IMG/VR virus record: IMGVR_UViG_3300043774_001052
Coordinates: 1-33,488 of that record
From: a virus
Length of the DNA stretch: 33,488 nt
Reading direction: 5' to 3' (one strand)
Shown here: positions 4,489-12,480 of the stretch, in pieces
How positions within the stretch are numbered: position 1 is the first letter of the stretch
How the letters are laid out: each line of letters opens with the position of its first letter
The notes under the pieces: model-generated
Databases searched by the model: none
What the model was told of the DNA's origin: nothing
The model's input: the letters and a program-made list of their open reading frames with translations, nothing else
Program-made: the position numbers and the translations under genes

Positions 4489-6924
4489 TTATCTTTGAAT
4501 CGCTCTATTTGCGGCAGTGAATCCTGATCTATTAACTAGTTTTATATCTCCTTTAGGATCTGATATTACATAACCCTCACCTCCTGCTAAATCACCTATA
4601 GAGGATTTAACTCCTAAATCTTGAGAATCTAATTGATTTATTAAATCATCTTTTATTGCTATTATACCTTGTACTGTTAAAAATAATTTATCTAATGATT
4701 TTATATTATTATTACAATATTCTATAATATTATTTTTTTTAATTTCAGATAAAGATGATTCTTTTTTTATAAACTCAATAAATTCTCTACTAGTTAATGA
4801 TTTTAAATTATCTACTTTTGAATTTGTAAATTTATATAATAAATCAGGAAGATTTGAAATTTTCATAGATACTAATTTAGATTTGTCTAATAGTGTATCT
4901 ATATCTTTTGCATTGGCTGATATTTGATTTTTAATATTTGATATATTACTAATATTAACTTTAGGAGGATTTTGTATAAATACTGGAGGTACTACAAATA
5001 ATCCAGAATCAGTCTTAAAATTATAGTCTGATATATTTTTAATAGGAATTTCTTGACCTTCTGTAGAAATATATCTATGTAATACCACTCCTACTTTACT
5101 TGCTCCAATTTTTTTTCCCATATCACTATCAGCTAATACTGAATATGTAGTTATATTTGGTTTAAATACATAATGATCATTTTCTATTCCTGGAGTAGAT
5201 TGGTATAATAGATCTCCTTTAAAAAATCCTTTTAAGTTTTTTGGAAAAGAATTTTTAAATATATTAAAAATATTGCCCATACTATTTGCAAAATTAATAT
5301 ATTGTTTAGATATAGGTTTACCAGATTTTTTTCCTCTATTTAAAAACATATTCTTTAATTCTTCACCAGAAGTTGCTTTACCATTATATCCTTTTGCTGT
5401 AAAACCAGATTTATCTGTTAGAATAAATTTACCGTCATCTCCTACACCAAATATTACTGCTGGACTGCCATCCCATTTTACTGACGCTTTATTTGGATCT
5501 TTAACTATAGACAACATAGTTGCTAAAGCTCTTTTTGCACCTTTACTACCTTCCCAATATGTTAAATCTTCTGGGTGTTGTATTCTTGCTTCAGCTTCAT
5601 TTATTAGTTCTTCATTTAATGTTAATCCTTTTTTATCAAAATCAGTTTCTGCTTGCGCTATTAAGTTTTTATAATTGGGTTTATTTTTTATAATATTGAT
5701 TATTGATTCTACATTAGATAAATCTTCCCTAGTAGCATTATCTCCTAATAATATTTTAGCAATTTCATCAGGATTTTTTGTAATAACTTTATTTGTTTGT
5801 CTATCTACTAATCCATTTATATAAGACCACTTTAATCCTAATGCTTTTGCAATAGATGACATTAATAAATGACGATCTACTCCTTTAAATTTAGAATTAT
5901 CAGCACCTCCTTTCATACTAAATTTCATCCAGTCTCTATCTCCAAACATAAAGTCAGATTGTACATAACCATTTTTAGGATCTCCATTAATTGGAGTTTT
6001 TAAATGTACATTAGTACCGATTTTTTTAATATCATTTTTTGAAAAATATTTAGACAATAAAGATACTAGATCATTTTTTGAAATTTCATTTTCATCAACA
6101 GCTAAATCTAAATCTCCACTACTGTCTTTTTTACCAGTAGTTCCTAACATATTATCTACTAAATCTAAATTAGTTATTTTCTCTAAGTATTTTACAGTAG
6201 GTATTACATCTATTTTATTTATTCTTTGAGTAGCTTCTTTACCATCTTCAGTTTTAAAAACATGGCCTCCTTCATTTAATAAATTCTTACTAATACCCTC
6301 TACTAATATTTTTATTATAGATTCATTAATTTTTTTATTTTGTGTAAATTTTTTGTATAATAAATCTTGTAATTTAGGATCTTCAAATCCAAATATATAC
6401 TTAAATAATTTAGAATTTTGTTTTGGATCTTGAGATAAAGCTTTTCTAATTTCTGTTCCACTCATTTCACCATATCCTGGTATTTCTAATGAAACATGTG
6501 GTGCTACAATTAAATAACCATGCTCTGTATATGGAGCTAATGGTTTTTTTGGATCATATACTTGAAAATATGAGTCTTTTCCAGATTTTAATTTTCCTAT
6601 TTTAAATCTAGGATCTTCTTGCATATCTTTAGATCCTACCATAAACACTATTGCTGTTGTATTAGGATCAAATTTAGATGTTATTTCTTCTGCTTTATAT
6701 GGATTTTTAACTTGTATAAATTGATTGCCAATACCATATTTATCTGCAATCATTTTTTTCTCTTTAAAAGAAAGCGGACTTTTTGGTAAATCAACTTTAT
6801 CAGATGTAGCTATAAATGTTTTATCTTTACCAAATTTACTAGCTAACCATTTATAAGCATCAAAATGATGGCGACCCATTGGTTGAAAACGTCCTGGGTA
6901 CACTGCTATCACTGTTTTTATCAT
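4489..6924 (-). CDS. Three-domain nucleotidyltransferase protein (HIGH-type, pol-beta-type, ligase-type; DUF6267-like), 811 aa
   Basis: Three nucleotidyl-transfer signatures occur in series. Residues 1-190 look like an HxGH-class adenylyl/cytidylyltransferase: GRFQPMGRHH (11-20) and MSGTEIRKAL (154-163, the SxTxIR element). Residues about 220-410 carry a pol-beta-type motif: GTTGKKDSSGDLDLAVD (G261, D271, D273) and a third Asp in QSDFMF (D324). Residues about 445-811 resemble the covalent ligase/capping family: KWDG (K483, candidate nucleotidylated lysine), a motif III-like FFKGDLLY (567-574), EGYVIS (783-788) and KLVNRS (795-800). Related DUF6267 proteins occur in marine T4-like phages; their reaction is unknown to me. 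The interdomain linkers contain LVE/G, LNE/G and INE/A, which resemble prohead-protease sites. NAD, RNA or DNA-end metabolism is inferred. It follows an ATATTTAT motif. Confidence 0.88.
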   Translation of the reverse strand: MIKTVIAVYPGRFQPMGRHHFDAYKWLASKFGKDKTFIATSDKVDLPKSPLSFKEKKMIADKYGIGNQFIQVKNPYKAEEITSKFDPNTTAIVFMVGSKDMQEDPRFKIGKLKSGKDSYFQVYDPKKPLAPYTEHGYLIVAPHVSLEIPGYGEMSGTEIRKALSQDPKQNSKLFKYIFGFEDPKLQDLLYKKFTQNKKINESIIKILVEGISKNLLNEGGHVFKTEDGKEATQRINKIDVIPTVKYLEKITNLDLVDNMLGTTGKKDSSGDLDLAVDENEISKNDLVSLLSKYFSKNDIKKIGTNVHLKTPINGDPKNGYVQSDFMFGDRDWMKFSMKGGADNSKFKGVDRHLLMSSIAKALGLKWSYINGLVDRQTNKVITKNPDEIAKILLGDNATREDLSNVESIINIIKNKPNYKNLIAQAETDFDKKGLTLNEELINEAEARIQHPEDLTYWEGSKGAKRALATMLSIVKDPNKASVKWDGSPAVIFGVGDDGKFILTDKSGFTAKGYNGKATSGEELKNMFLNRGKKSGKPISKQYINFANSMGNIFNIFKNSFPKNLKGFFKGDLLYQSTPGIENDHYVFKPNITTYSVLADSDMGKKIGASKVGVVLHRYISTEGQEIPIKNISDYNFKTDSGLFVVPPVFIQNPPKVNISNISNIKNQISANAKDIDTLLDKSKLVSMKISNLPDLLYKFTNSKVDNLKSLTSREFIEFIKKESSLSEIKKNNIIEYCNNNIKSLDKLFLTVQGIIAIKDDLINQLDSQDLGVKSSIGDLAGGEGYVISDPKGDIKLVNRSGFTAANRAIQR

Positions 6925-6943
6925 TTTTGAAAGTTGTTTACTA

Positions 6944-6951
6944 ATAAATAT
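6944..6951 (-). promoter_or_regulatory. ATATTTAT motif, candidate late promoter between SbcDC and the nucleotidyltransferase gene
   Basis: The minus strand reads CATAGATATTTATTAGTAAAC in the 27-base gap and ends 19 bases before the start at 6924. It marks a plausible switch within the leftward cluster. Genes upstream of it are replication genes, and genes downstream are the block with capsid-targeting-like peptides. Confidence 0.45.
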
Positions 6952-9900
6952 CTATGCGGTTTGTTCTATTTTTGACTTTCCATCTATTTTATTCACCTCA
7001 ATATGATGATCTACTATATCTCTCATAGAATCAATATGAGAAATAATCATAATAAATCTAAATTGTGTTTTTAAATAATCAAATAACATAGCCATAGATC
7101 CTAAATTTGATTGATCTAAAGCACCAAAACCTTCATCAATTGCCATAAAATTAGGTCTTGGAAGAGTTGATACATTAATTAATGATGTTCTAATTGCTAA
7201 GCTAGCTATAAACTTTTCCATACCAGAAGTAAGTTCTAATGGCCAATAATTATCTTCATCATATGCTATATAAGCATTGATATTTTTATCATCAGCCTGT
7301 AATATTACTGAAAATTCAACTAATTGAGCTAATATATTATTTATTTCTTCTTCTACTTGCGGTATTGTATTTGCTATTAATTTATGTGGTATACCGTCTC
7401 TATGAACTGCTTGTAAATAGTATTGATAATCATTATATTTACTTTCTAAAACTTGAATTTTTTTAATTAAAGCTTCGTATTTGATTTTATTATTCTCAGC
7501 TAGTTTTTTATTTACTAATAATTCTGATATAGTATCATTTATTTCATTTAATTCTTGAGTATTTTTATCAAGATCTAGTTTAATTACTTTTATTTTATCA
7601 TTAATATCTTTATTTTTTTCAATATCTTGTTGTTGATCAGTATATTTGTTAATTTTAGAATTAACTAATTCAATAAGTGAATCAGATTGTTTTATTTTTG
7701 AATCCAATTTTGATGATTCTAAAGTATATTTTGATGATTCATTAATTAACTTTTGAATATCTTCTTTAATTTTTTTATATTCATTATTTTTAACATTATA
7801 AGAATCTAAATTAATACATTCTTGTCTAAGATTTGAAATTTCAATAGTTAAATCTTCTAATTTTTTTTGTTCTTTTGGAAATTCTTCTTTAATTTCAATT
7901 GCATCTTTTACAAAAATATTATTCATACAAAAAGAACAATTAGGATCATAATTTAAGTCTTTTAATTTACTTAATTTATCTTTCATACTATCAACTTTTA
8001 CAGTTAACGCACTATGAACAACTAAATTACTAGTATATTCTTTTTGCATTTTTTGTAAATTAGCTAATCCAATTTCTATGCTCTCAATATCTAATTCTAC
8101 TAATTTATTAGTTAATTCTAATTTAGAATTTTCTAAATTTATTAATTTAGCTTTAACTTCTGAAGATGATATTAATAATTGATTTTTTGCATCTTCTATT
8201 TTTTTCTTTTGTGCTTCTAAATCAGATATATCTTCTAATACTTCTATTTTATTTAGATTTTTAGTTTCTTCTATAATCTGATTATTTAAATCATTTCTAG
8301 TAGTTTCAATTAATTGTTTAACTTGCTTTGCTTCTTTTAATTTAGAATTTAAATCTTTAATATCAATTTGATTGTTTTTTAAAAGTTCATGATAATCTTC
8401 TTTTTGATATTCTTTTAATAATATTGATATTTCTTTTACTTCATTATTTGCTATATTGTATAAATCTTCAAAAATATTAATATCTAAAAATTGAGCTAAT
8501 AAATCTTTCCTATCTTTTTGATTCATATCAATAAAACCAGTATTATTATTTTGCATTGATAATGCAGTTAATACAAAGTCTTCATAATTACCAACTACAT
8601 TTCTAATATTATTATTCGTATCATTTCTTTCTTTACCATTTAAAGATATTTTATTTGCATCTTCATCGTAATAATAAAAATCTACATTTACTTTTGTATT
8701 ACCATATTTTTGTTTAAAACCAGTTCTTTCTATAGTATATTCTAAGCCATTTAGTTCAAATACTAATTTACAATTAAATGAATCTGATGTACTATTCATA
8801 ACTTGTGCTGCCTTTGAAGTTCTAGAACATTTATCAAAAATACAATATGCAATTGAATCTAATAAAGTTGATTTTCCAGAAGCATTAGGTGCAAAAATAC
8901 CATATGTACCACTCATATTAGAAAAATCAATATAGTTATTTTCTCCATAACTAAACATGTTATTAAACTCAAATGTTTTTGGTACCCATATAGAGTTTCT
9001 AGGAATTTCAGACTTAGGTAAAGAGTTATTAATAGTTTTATTTAACTCACAAATATTTTTTATTACTTTTTCACCTAAATCAAATTTTTCTTTTATAAAT
9101 TCAGCTAATATAGTATTTTGATATTCAATATCTCTTATATCATTAACATTTAATTTTTTATTATTATCTGAACTAGATCCAAAGTCTTTAATTCTTAATA
9201 AAGAAGTTTCTATAATATTATAATCTTGCTTAATATTAGATACAATTCTTTTTATTTCTGATTGGTCTGTATTTTTATATTTTACTCTTAGATATAAATT
9301 TTTAGGTAAATTATCTGGAAGCTTGTTATAATTTCCTGTATCTACTTCTATAGTATAAAAACCAGTATCATTTTTAATTTCAATAAATTCAGATGACTTA
9401 GAATCTAAATCCCAAACATAAATTCCATGCACCAATCCTTCAGCGTGATTTTGTTGTATTAAAGATCCTGGATATCCTATTGTTTTACTTTCATTTAGAT
9501 ATTGTGTTTTATGTATATCTCCTAATAAAACCAAATCAAATCCATTAAAATCTTCAACTTCTACTTCATTTTCAAATAAACTAAATTGAGAATCAGATAA
9601 AGCACTATTAACAGGACCATGATATAATGCAATTTTAAAATAATTTTCATCAATCATATTAGCTGTTATATATGATTCTTTAGTATCAAAAACAGACCAA
9701 TGTGAAAAAATAACTCCTTTATGAATATGTGTTGTGCTTCTTTTAAGATATACTAGGTTATCGTGGTTCAGAGCATTCACAATCGGAGTTAATGCATCGA
9801 GCCTATGATTATTATTCAAATTAGTATCGTGGTTACCAGGTATCAATAAAACAGTTCCTATATCAGCCAAAGCTTTAAATAGATTTTGAACTTCTTCTAT

Positions 9901-10080
9901 TAACTCAGGTGTAATATCTGTTTTTGCATGTACGATATCTCCAGTTAAACATATTAAATCATTTTCAGTTACATTATCTTTTAAATAACTGTATAATGAT
10001 TCAAATACTCTTCTATACTCTTGATGTCTTTTAAAATTTCTAACGTGAATATCGCTAATGTGAAAAATCTTTCTTATCAT
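6952..10080 (-). CDS. 47-46: SbcD-SbcC (gp47-gp46, Mre11-Rad50) fusion, recombination nuclease, 1042 aa
   Basis: One uninterrupted frame joins both subunits of the complex. Residues 1-350 are a calcineurin-like phosphoesterase: SDIH (D10, H12), TGDIVHAK (D48), PGNHDTN (N83, H84), YHGP (H154), LGDIHKTQ (D188, H190). Residues from about 365 are an SMC-type ATPase: Walker A PNASGKST (398-405), long coiled coils with the zinc hook CSFC (C715, C718), signature LTSGMEKF (950-957), Walker B FMAIDEGFGALD (978-989) and H-loop SHID (1014-1017). In T4 these are two genes (47 and 46), whose products process DNA ends for recombination-dependent replication and degrade host DNA. All catalytic residues are present. 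The gene lies three bases from the primase gene, suggesting co-transcription. Confidence 0.95.
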   Translation of the reverse strand: MIRKIFHISDIHVRNFKRHQEYRRVFESLYSYLKDNVTENDLICLTGDIVHAKTDITPELIEEVQNLFKALADIGTVLLIPGNHDTNLNNNHRLDALTPIVNALNHDNLVYLKRSTTHIHKGVIFSHWSVFDTKESYITANMIDENYFKIALYHGPVNSALSDSQFSLFENEVEVEDFNGFDLVLLGDIHKTQYLNESKTIGYPGSLIQQNHAEGLVHGIYVWDLDSKSSEFIEIKNDTGFYTIEVDTGNYNKLPDNLPKNLYLRVKYKNTDQSEIKRIVSNIKQDYNIIETSLLRIKDFGSSSDNNKKLNVNDIRDIEYQNTILAEFIKEKFDLGEKVIKNICELNKTINNSLPKSEIPRNSIWVPKTFEFNNMFSYGENNYIDFSNMSGTYGIFAPNASGKSTLLDSIAYCIFDKCSRTSKAAQVMNSTSDSFNCKLVFELNGLEYTIERTGFKQKYGNTKVNVDFYYYDEDANKISLNGKERNDTNNNIRNVVGNYEDFVLTALSMQNNNTGFIDMNQKDRKDLLAQFLDINIFEDLYNIANNEVKEISILLKEYQKEDYHELLKNNQIDIKDLNSKLKEAKQVKQLIETTRNDLNNQIIEETKNLNKIEVLEDISDLEAQKKKIEDAKNQLLISSSEVKAKLINLENSKLELTNKLVELDIESIEIGLANLQKMQKEYTSNLVVHSALTVKVDSMKDKLSKLKDLNYDPNCSFCMNNIFVKDAIEIKEEFPKEQKKLEDLTIEISNLRQECINLDSYNVKNNEYKKIKEDIQKLINESSKYTLESSKLDSKIKQSDSLIELVNSKINKYTDQQQDIEKNKDINDKIKVIKLDLDKNTQELNEINDTISELLVNKKLAENNKIKYEALIKKIQVLESKYNDYQYYLQAVHRDGIPHKLIANTIPQVEEEINNILAQLVEFSVILQADDKNINAYIAYDEDNYWPLELTSGMEKFIASLAIRTSLINVSTLPRPNFMAIDEGFGALDQSNLGSMAMLFDYLKTQFRFIMIISHIDSMRDIVDHHIEVNKIDGKSKIEQTA

Positions 10081-10082
10081 AA

Positions 10083-11012
10083 TTAATTTACTAATCTTTT
10101 TAAAATAATATCAGCAAATGTAAATGGTTTTGCTGTATGTAATAATTTTGTCATTTTTTCAAAGCCTAATTTAGATGGATCTTTACCTTCTAATTCTATT
10201 AAATAAACCTCTTTTCCTAAATTCAATAATTGTTCTGCATAATTTAAAGATAGTTTAATAACATCATTATCTAATGCTAGATAAACAGTTTTTACTTGAG
10301 TTTGCACAAGTTTCATCATTAATGCATCAGGAATTAATTTACCAAATAATGGAATAGCATTTCTTTTTATTGCAATTGCATCAAGAGCTCCTTCACATAA
10401 AATAATTGGAGTTGACCAATTAATAAAATATTCCATGCCAATTATAGATTTTTTATCTACTGATGGGGCGTCATATTTTAATCCCGGCTCTTTTTCATAT
10501 GATCTACCAACAAAATAATTTAAATCACCAAATTTATTATAAGACGGTATAATAACTCTATTTTTATATTTTCCTGTTTTACAATATCCTATATTATATT
10601 TTACAATATCAGATAAAGTAATGCCTCTTTGTTTTATATACGATATAGCCTGTCTATAATCTAAAGAATTATCATTTTTAGTTAGTGATATAAATTCTTT
10701 AGGTAATATAGCTTTATTAGTATTAACAATTTTGTGTATATTAATATTATCATTTTTAAAATAAGATTTCATTTCTTGAATCTTATCTATATCTACTTGT
10801 AACTTTTTAAATAAAGATACTGGTGTTTTTCCTTTAGTGGGTATTTCACAAGTCCAACAATTATATTGACCAGACTTAATATTAATAATAAGCTTTGGAT
10901 TTTTATGTTTACATACAGGGCAATGGAAAGCATAGTCACTATTTGTTTTAGATCCTTTACCTTTACCAAGAACATGTTCTAATAATCCCAAAACTAATAA
11001 TTCATTTTCCAT
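10083..11012 (-). CDS. 61: DNA primase, T4 gp61/DnaG-like, 309 aa
   Basis: The protein has an N-terminal zinc finger (CPVC at 31-34 and CWTC at 52-55) and a TOPRIM domain with ILCEGALDAI (E207) and YLALDND (D248, D250). KNRVIIPSYN (150-159) is the basic segment before TOPRIM common to DnaG-type primases. The length fits T4 gp61 (about 340 aa) better than bacterial DnaG, and no helicase domain is attached. It would make RNA primers for lagging-strand synthesis with a phage helicase encoded elsewhere. It is the first gene of the leftward unit. Its leader on the minus strand contains TTATATTTACATAATG, which could be a promoter -7 region. Confidence 0.9.
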   Translation of the reverse strand: MENELLVLGLLEHVLGKGKGSKTNSDYAFHCPVCKHKNPKLIINIKSGQYNCWTCEIPTKGKTPVSLFKKLQVDIDKIQEMKSYFKNDNINIHKIVNTNKAILPKEFISLTKNDNSLDYRQAISYIKQRGITLSDIVKYNIGYCKTGKYKNRVIIPSYNKFGDLNYFVGRSYEKEPGLKYDAPSVDKKSIIGMEYFINWSTPIILCEGALDAIAIKRNAIPLFGKLIPDALMMKLVQTQVKTVYLALDNDVIKLSLNYAEQLLNLGKEVYLIELEGKDPSKLGFEKMTKLLHTAKPFTFADIILKRLVN

Positions 11013-11015
11013 TAT

Positions 11016-11023
11016 GTAAATAT
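11016..11023 (-). promoter_or_regulatory. Possible early promoter element for primase (one mismatch to the late octamer)
   Basis: The minus strand reads ATATTTAC just before the primase ATG, within TTGTTATATTTACATAATG. It differs by one base from the ATATTTAT late motif and also resembles the TAnnTTTG Bacteroidetes -7 box (TATATTTA). The distance to the start codon is three bases, so any transcript from it would be essentially leaderless. The assignment is weak. Confidence 0.2.
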
Positions 11024-11097
11024 AACAAAAAAATACGAAAGAAAAAAATAATTTAAAAAAAGTATAAAAAAAATTTTTTTATTTGAAATATTTGTTG

Positions 11098-11105
11098 TAT
11101 ATTTG
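11098..11105 (+). promoter_or_regulatory. Bacteroidetes-type -7 promoter box TATATTTG upstream of the structured RNA
   Basis: TATATTTG matches the Bacteroidetes consensus TAnnTTTG exactly. A transcript starting about seven bases downstream would begin near 11112, just before the first long stem at 11117. A TTG lies upstream in ATTTGAAATATTTGTTG, but the spacing (about 12 bases) is shorter than the usual 17-23 for the -33 box. The -7 match is therefore clear and the -33 box is not. Confidence 0.45.
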
Positions 11106-11111
11106 ATTTTA

Positions 11112-11320
11112 TTAACGCTGATTACTTAGGCTCTATACCATAGCTTGGTTAGATTCCATGAGTGAGATTTTAGACTAAGTAAATAAATCAGCTACCAGGA
11201 GCTAAGACTAAGTATAATGTTTCAGGTATATAAAAATAGTTAATAGTGAAATTTTAAGTGAATATCGGCTAAACCCGACGGTATAAATCCCGCTAGAGCT
11301 CTTAAATATAAACTATTAAT
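11112..11320 (+). ncRNA. Putative structured non-coding RNA in the divergent region
   Basis: Perfect nested stems are visible by eye: GCTGATT (11117-11123) with AATCAGC (11186-11192), ACTTAG (11124-11129) with CTAAGT (11175-11180), and ACCA/TGGT inside. A second domain has AATAGTT (11235-11241) with AACTATT (11311-11317), TTTAAG (11253-11258) with CTTAAA (11301-11306), and a TCGG/CCGA hairpin at 11265-11278. GC content rises here against the AT-rich flanks, as structured RNAs do in AT-rich genomes. A Bacteroidetes -7 box sits just upstream. It does not fold as a tRNA, and the tmRNA, hammerhead and group I intron consensus cores are not found. The ends are estimates and the family is unknown; it could instead be a 5' leader of the rightward operon. 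Confidence 0.5.
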
Positions 11321-11347
11321 AAAAAACAAAGTCAAATAATTATTAAT

Positions 11348-11382
11348 ATATAGAAATACTCTATATTATTATTCTATTTTTT
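11348..11382 (+). terminator. Weak hairpin plus T-rich tract, possible terminator of the RNA
   Basis: ATATAG (11348-11353) pairs with CTATAT (11361-11366) around a seven-base loop, and the following bases are T-rich with a run of T at 11377-11382. The stem is A/T only and weak. It lies between the structured RNA and the first ATG at 11383. Confidence 0.25.
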
Positions 11383-11523
11383 ATGGAAAAAAAAATAACA
11401 GAAAAAGAACTAGATGCTATCTATATATATCTAGAAATGATGATTGCTAATATGAATAAAGAAGAACAAGAATTCTGGACAAAATTAATAACTGAAATAG
11501 ATCCTGAAAATTATGACGATTAA
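11383..11523 (+). CDS. Short acidic ORF, 46 aa, first gene of the rightward unit
   Basis: The ATG at 11383 opens a 46-codon frame starting MEKKITEKELDAIYIYLEMM, and the product is acidic and likely helical. It ends at 11523, overlapping the glutaredoxin-like gene (start 11513) by 11 bases, as expected for translational coupling. The codon use and A-rich leader match the neighbours. It is too short for similarity claims. If not translated, this stretch would be an additional leader for the operon. Confidence 0.6.
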   Translation: MEKKITEKELDAIYIYLEMMIANMNKEEQEFWTKLITEIDPENYDD

Positions 11524-11836
11524 ACTATTAACATTAGAAACTTGCAGTAGGTGTAAAAAATTAAAAGATGCACTTACTAAGGATGATATAAATTTTACTG
11601 AGATTACATGCGAGGATAATCCTAGTAAATGTGATGAATTAGAAATGATTACTAATGCATCAATGTACCCTATGATTATAATAAATAGTCATAAAACATC
11701 AAATACTAATATTATCTTTGAGCCTGATAATTATAAAGATTTAAAACCTCCACATCATTATAGAGATGAAATTTGGTTAAATCCAGTTAACTCTGTAGAT
11801 AGAATGACTGAAATTGTAAAAAGTTTATTATATTAG
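11513..11836 (+). CDS. Glutaredoxin/thioredoxin-fold protein, 107 aa
   Basis: The N-terminus MTIKLLTLETCSRCKKLKDA contains a CxxC redox motif (CSRC) after a first beta strand. YPMIII provides the cis-proline strand (MYPMI) typical of glutaredoxin folds. The length fits the family. T4-like phages carry a glutaredoxin/thioredoxin (nrdC) that supplies electrons to ribonucleotide reductase. This protein could do the same, but no reductase gene is visible in the window. The insert SHKTSNTNIIFEPDNYKDLK is longer than in NrdC, so the substrate may differ. It lies in the unit that also encodes the HD hydrolase and sigma factor. Confidence 0.8.
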   Translation: MTIKLLTLETCSRCKKLKDALTKDDINFTEITCEDNPSKCDELEMITNASMYPMIIINSHKTSNTNIIFEPDNYKDLKPPHHYRDEIWLNPVNSVDRMTEIVKSLLY

Positions 11837-11840
11837 CAAT

Positions 11841-12479
11841 ATGAAAAAATTAACAGCAGAAGAAATTATAGAAAATTTAAGTAAATTTTACTCTTATATT
11901 GAAAAATATATATCAGGAGATAGAAAAGATATGTTATTATCTTTCTATAAAGATATAGAAGAATTATTAGTTGTTGCCCCAGCATCACCTAAATTAGACT
12001 TTCATAATTGTTTCCCAGGCGGATATATTGAACATGTAAATAGAGTAATTGAAGCTTCTTTAATTATAGAAAAGGTCTGGGATAGATTTAATCAAGTTAA
12101 AAATTATACAACTGAAGAATTAGTTTTCTCAGCGATTAATCATGATCTAGGTAAATTAGGAACTATAGATAAACCATTCTATATACCAAATGATTCTCAA
12201 TGGCATATTGAAAAACAAGGTGCATATTATAAATATAATCCTGAATTATCTCATATGAGAATCTCAGATAGAAGCTTATTTGTATTGCAAACAGCAGGAA
12301 TTCCAGTTACCGAAAATGAATATATAGCAATTAAAATTCACGATGGATTATATGAAGAAGGAAATAAACCATATTACATAACATATAGTCCTGAATCAAA
12401 ATTAAAAACAAATTTAGCATATATTTTGCATCAAGCAGATTTTATGGCTAGTAAAATAGAACCACAAATAAATAAATAA
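11841..12479 (+). CDS. HD-domain phosphohydrolase-like protein, 212 aa
   Basis: An HD-type metal site is assembled by GYIEHV (H65), NHDLGK (H101, D102), IHDGLY (H167, D168) and HQADFM (H197, D200). The DLGK and HQAD motifs are typical of HD-domain nucleases and nucleotide phosphohydrolases. The conserved segment PGGYIEHVNRVIEAS also fits. The product is probably a soluble metal-dependent hydrolase of nucleotides or cyclic nucleotides, perhaps adjusting dNTP or signal nucleotide pools during infection; the substrate is not deducible. The gene follows the glutaredoxin-like gene by four bases, so it shares the same transcript. Confidence 0.82.
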   Translation: MKKLTAEEIIENLSKFYSYIEKYISGDRKDMLLSFYKDIEELLVVAPASPKLDFHNCFPGGYIEHVNRVIEASLIIEKVWDRFNQVKNYTTEELVFSAINHDLGKLGTIDKPFYIPNDSQWHIEKQGAYYKYNPELSHMRISDRSLFVLQTAGIPVTENEYIAIKIHDGLYEEGNKPYYITYSPESKLKTNLAYILHQADFMASKIEPQINK

Positions 12480-12480
12480 T

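Larger units (their letters stand above)
11013..11382. other. Divergent gene-free control region
   Basis: No ORF of useful length fills these 370 bases. Leftward transcription begins near the primase start and rightward transcription near 11383. Bases 11013-11097 are almost pure A/T. From 11112 to 11320 there is a stretch of higher GC with nested inverted repeats, described as a separate structured RNA. From 11321 to 11382 the DNA is AT-rich again, with a weak hairpin and a T-run before the first rightward ORF. No repeat array or origin-like iterons were seen. Confidence 0.7.

Noticed and set aside
5273-5674. Plus-strand open frame of 133 codons inside the large nucleotidyltransferase gene
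   Set aside because: It lies antisense within a well-supported gene and its protein has no recognisable domain. It is a shadow of the AT-rich coding strand.
10793-10975. 60-codon minus-strand frame within the primase gene
   Set aside because: Same strand but another frame, overlapping the zinc-finger region; no independent support.
11265-11300. tRNA-like arm CGGTATAAATCCCG
   Set aside because: The stem is only three pairs, five-pair T and D arms and an acceptor stem are missing, and no anticodon loop can be found. It is not a tRNA gene.
11112-11320. tmRNA, hammerhead ribozyme, group I intron or known riboswitch
   Set aside because: I searched for the conserved cores (GGGGCUGAUU tmRNA start, CUGAUGA/GAAA, group I P7 and Q/S elements) and did not find them. 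The RNA is kept as unclassified.
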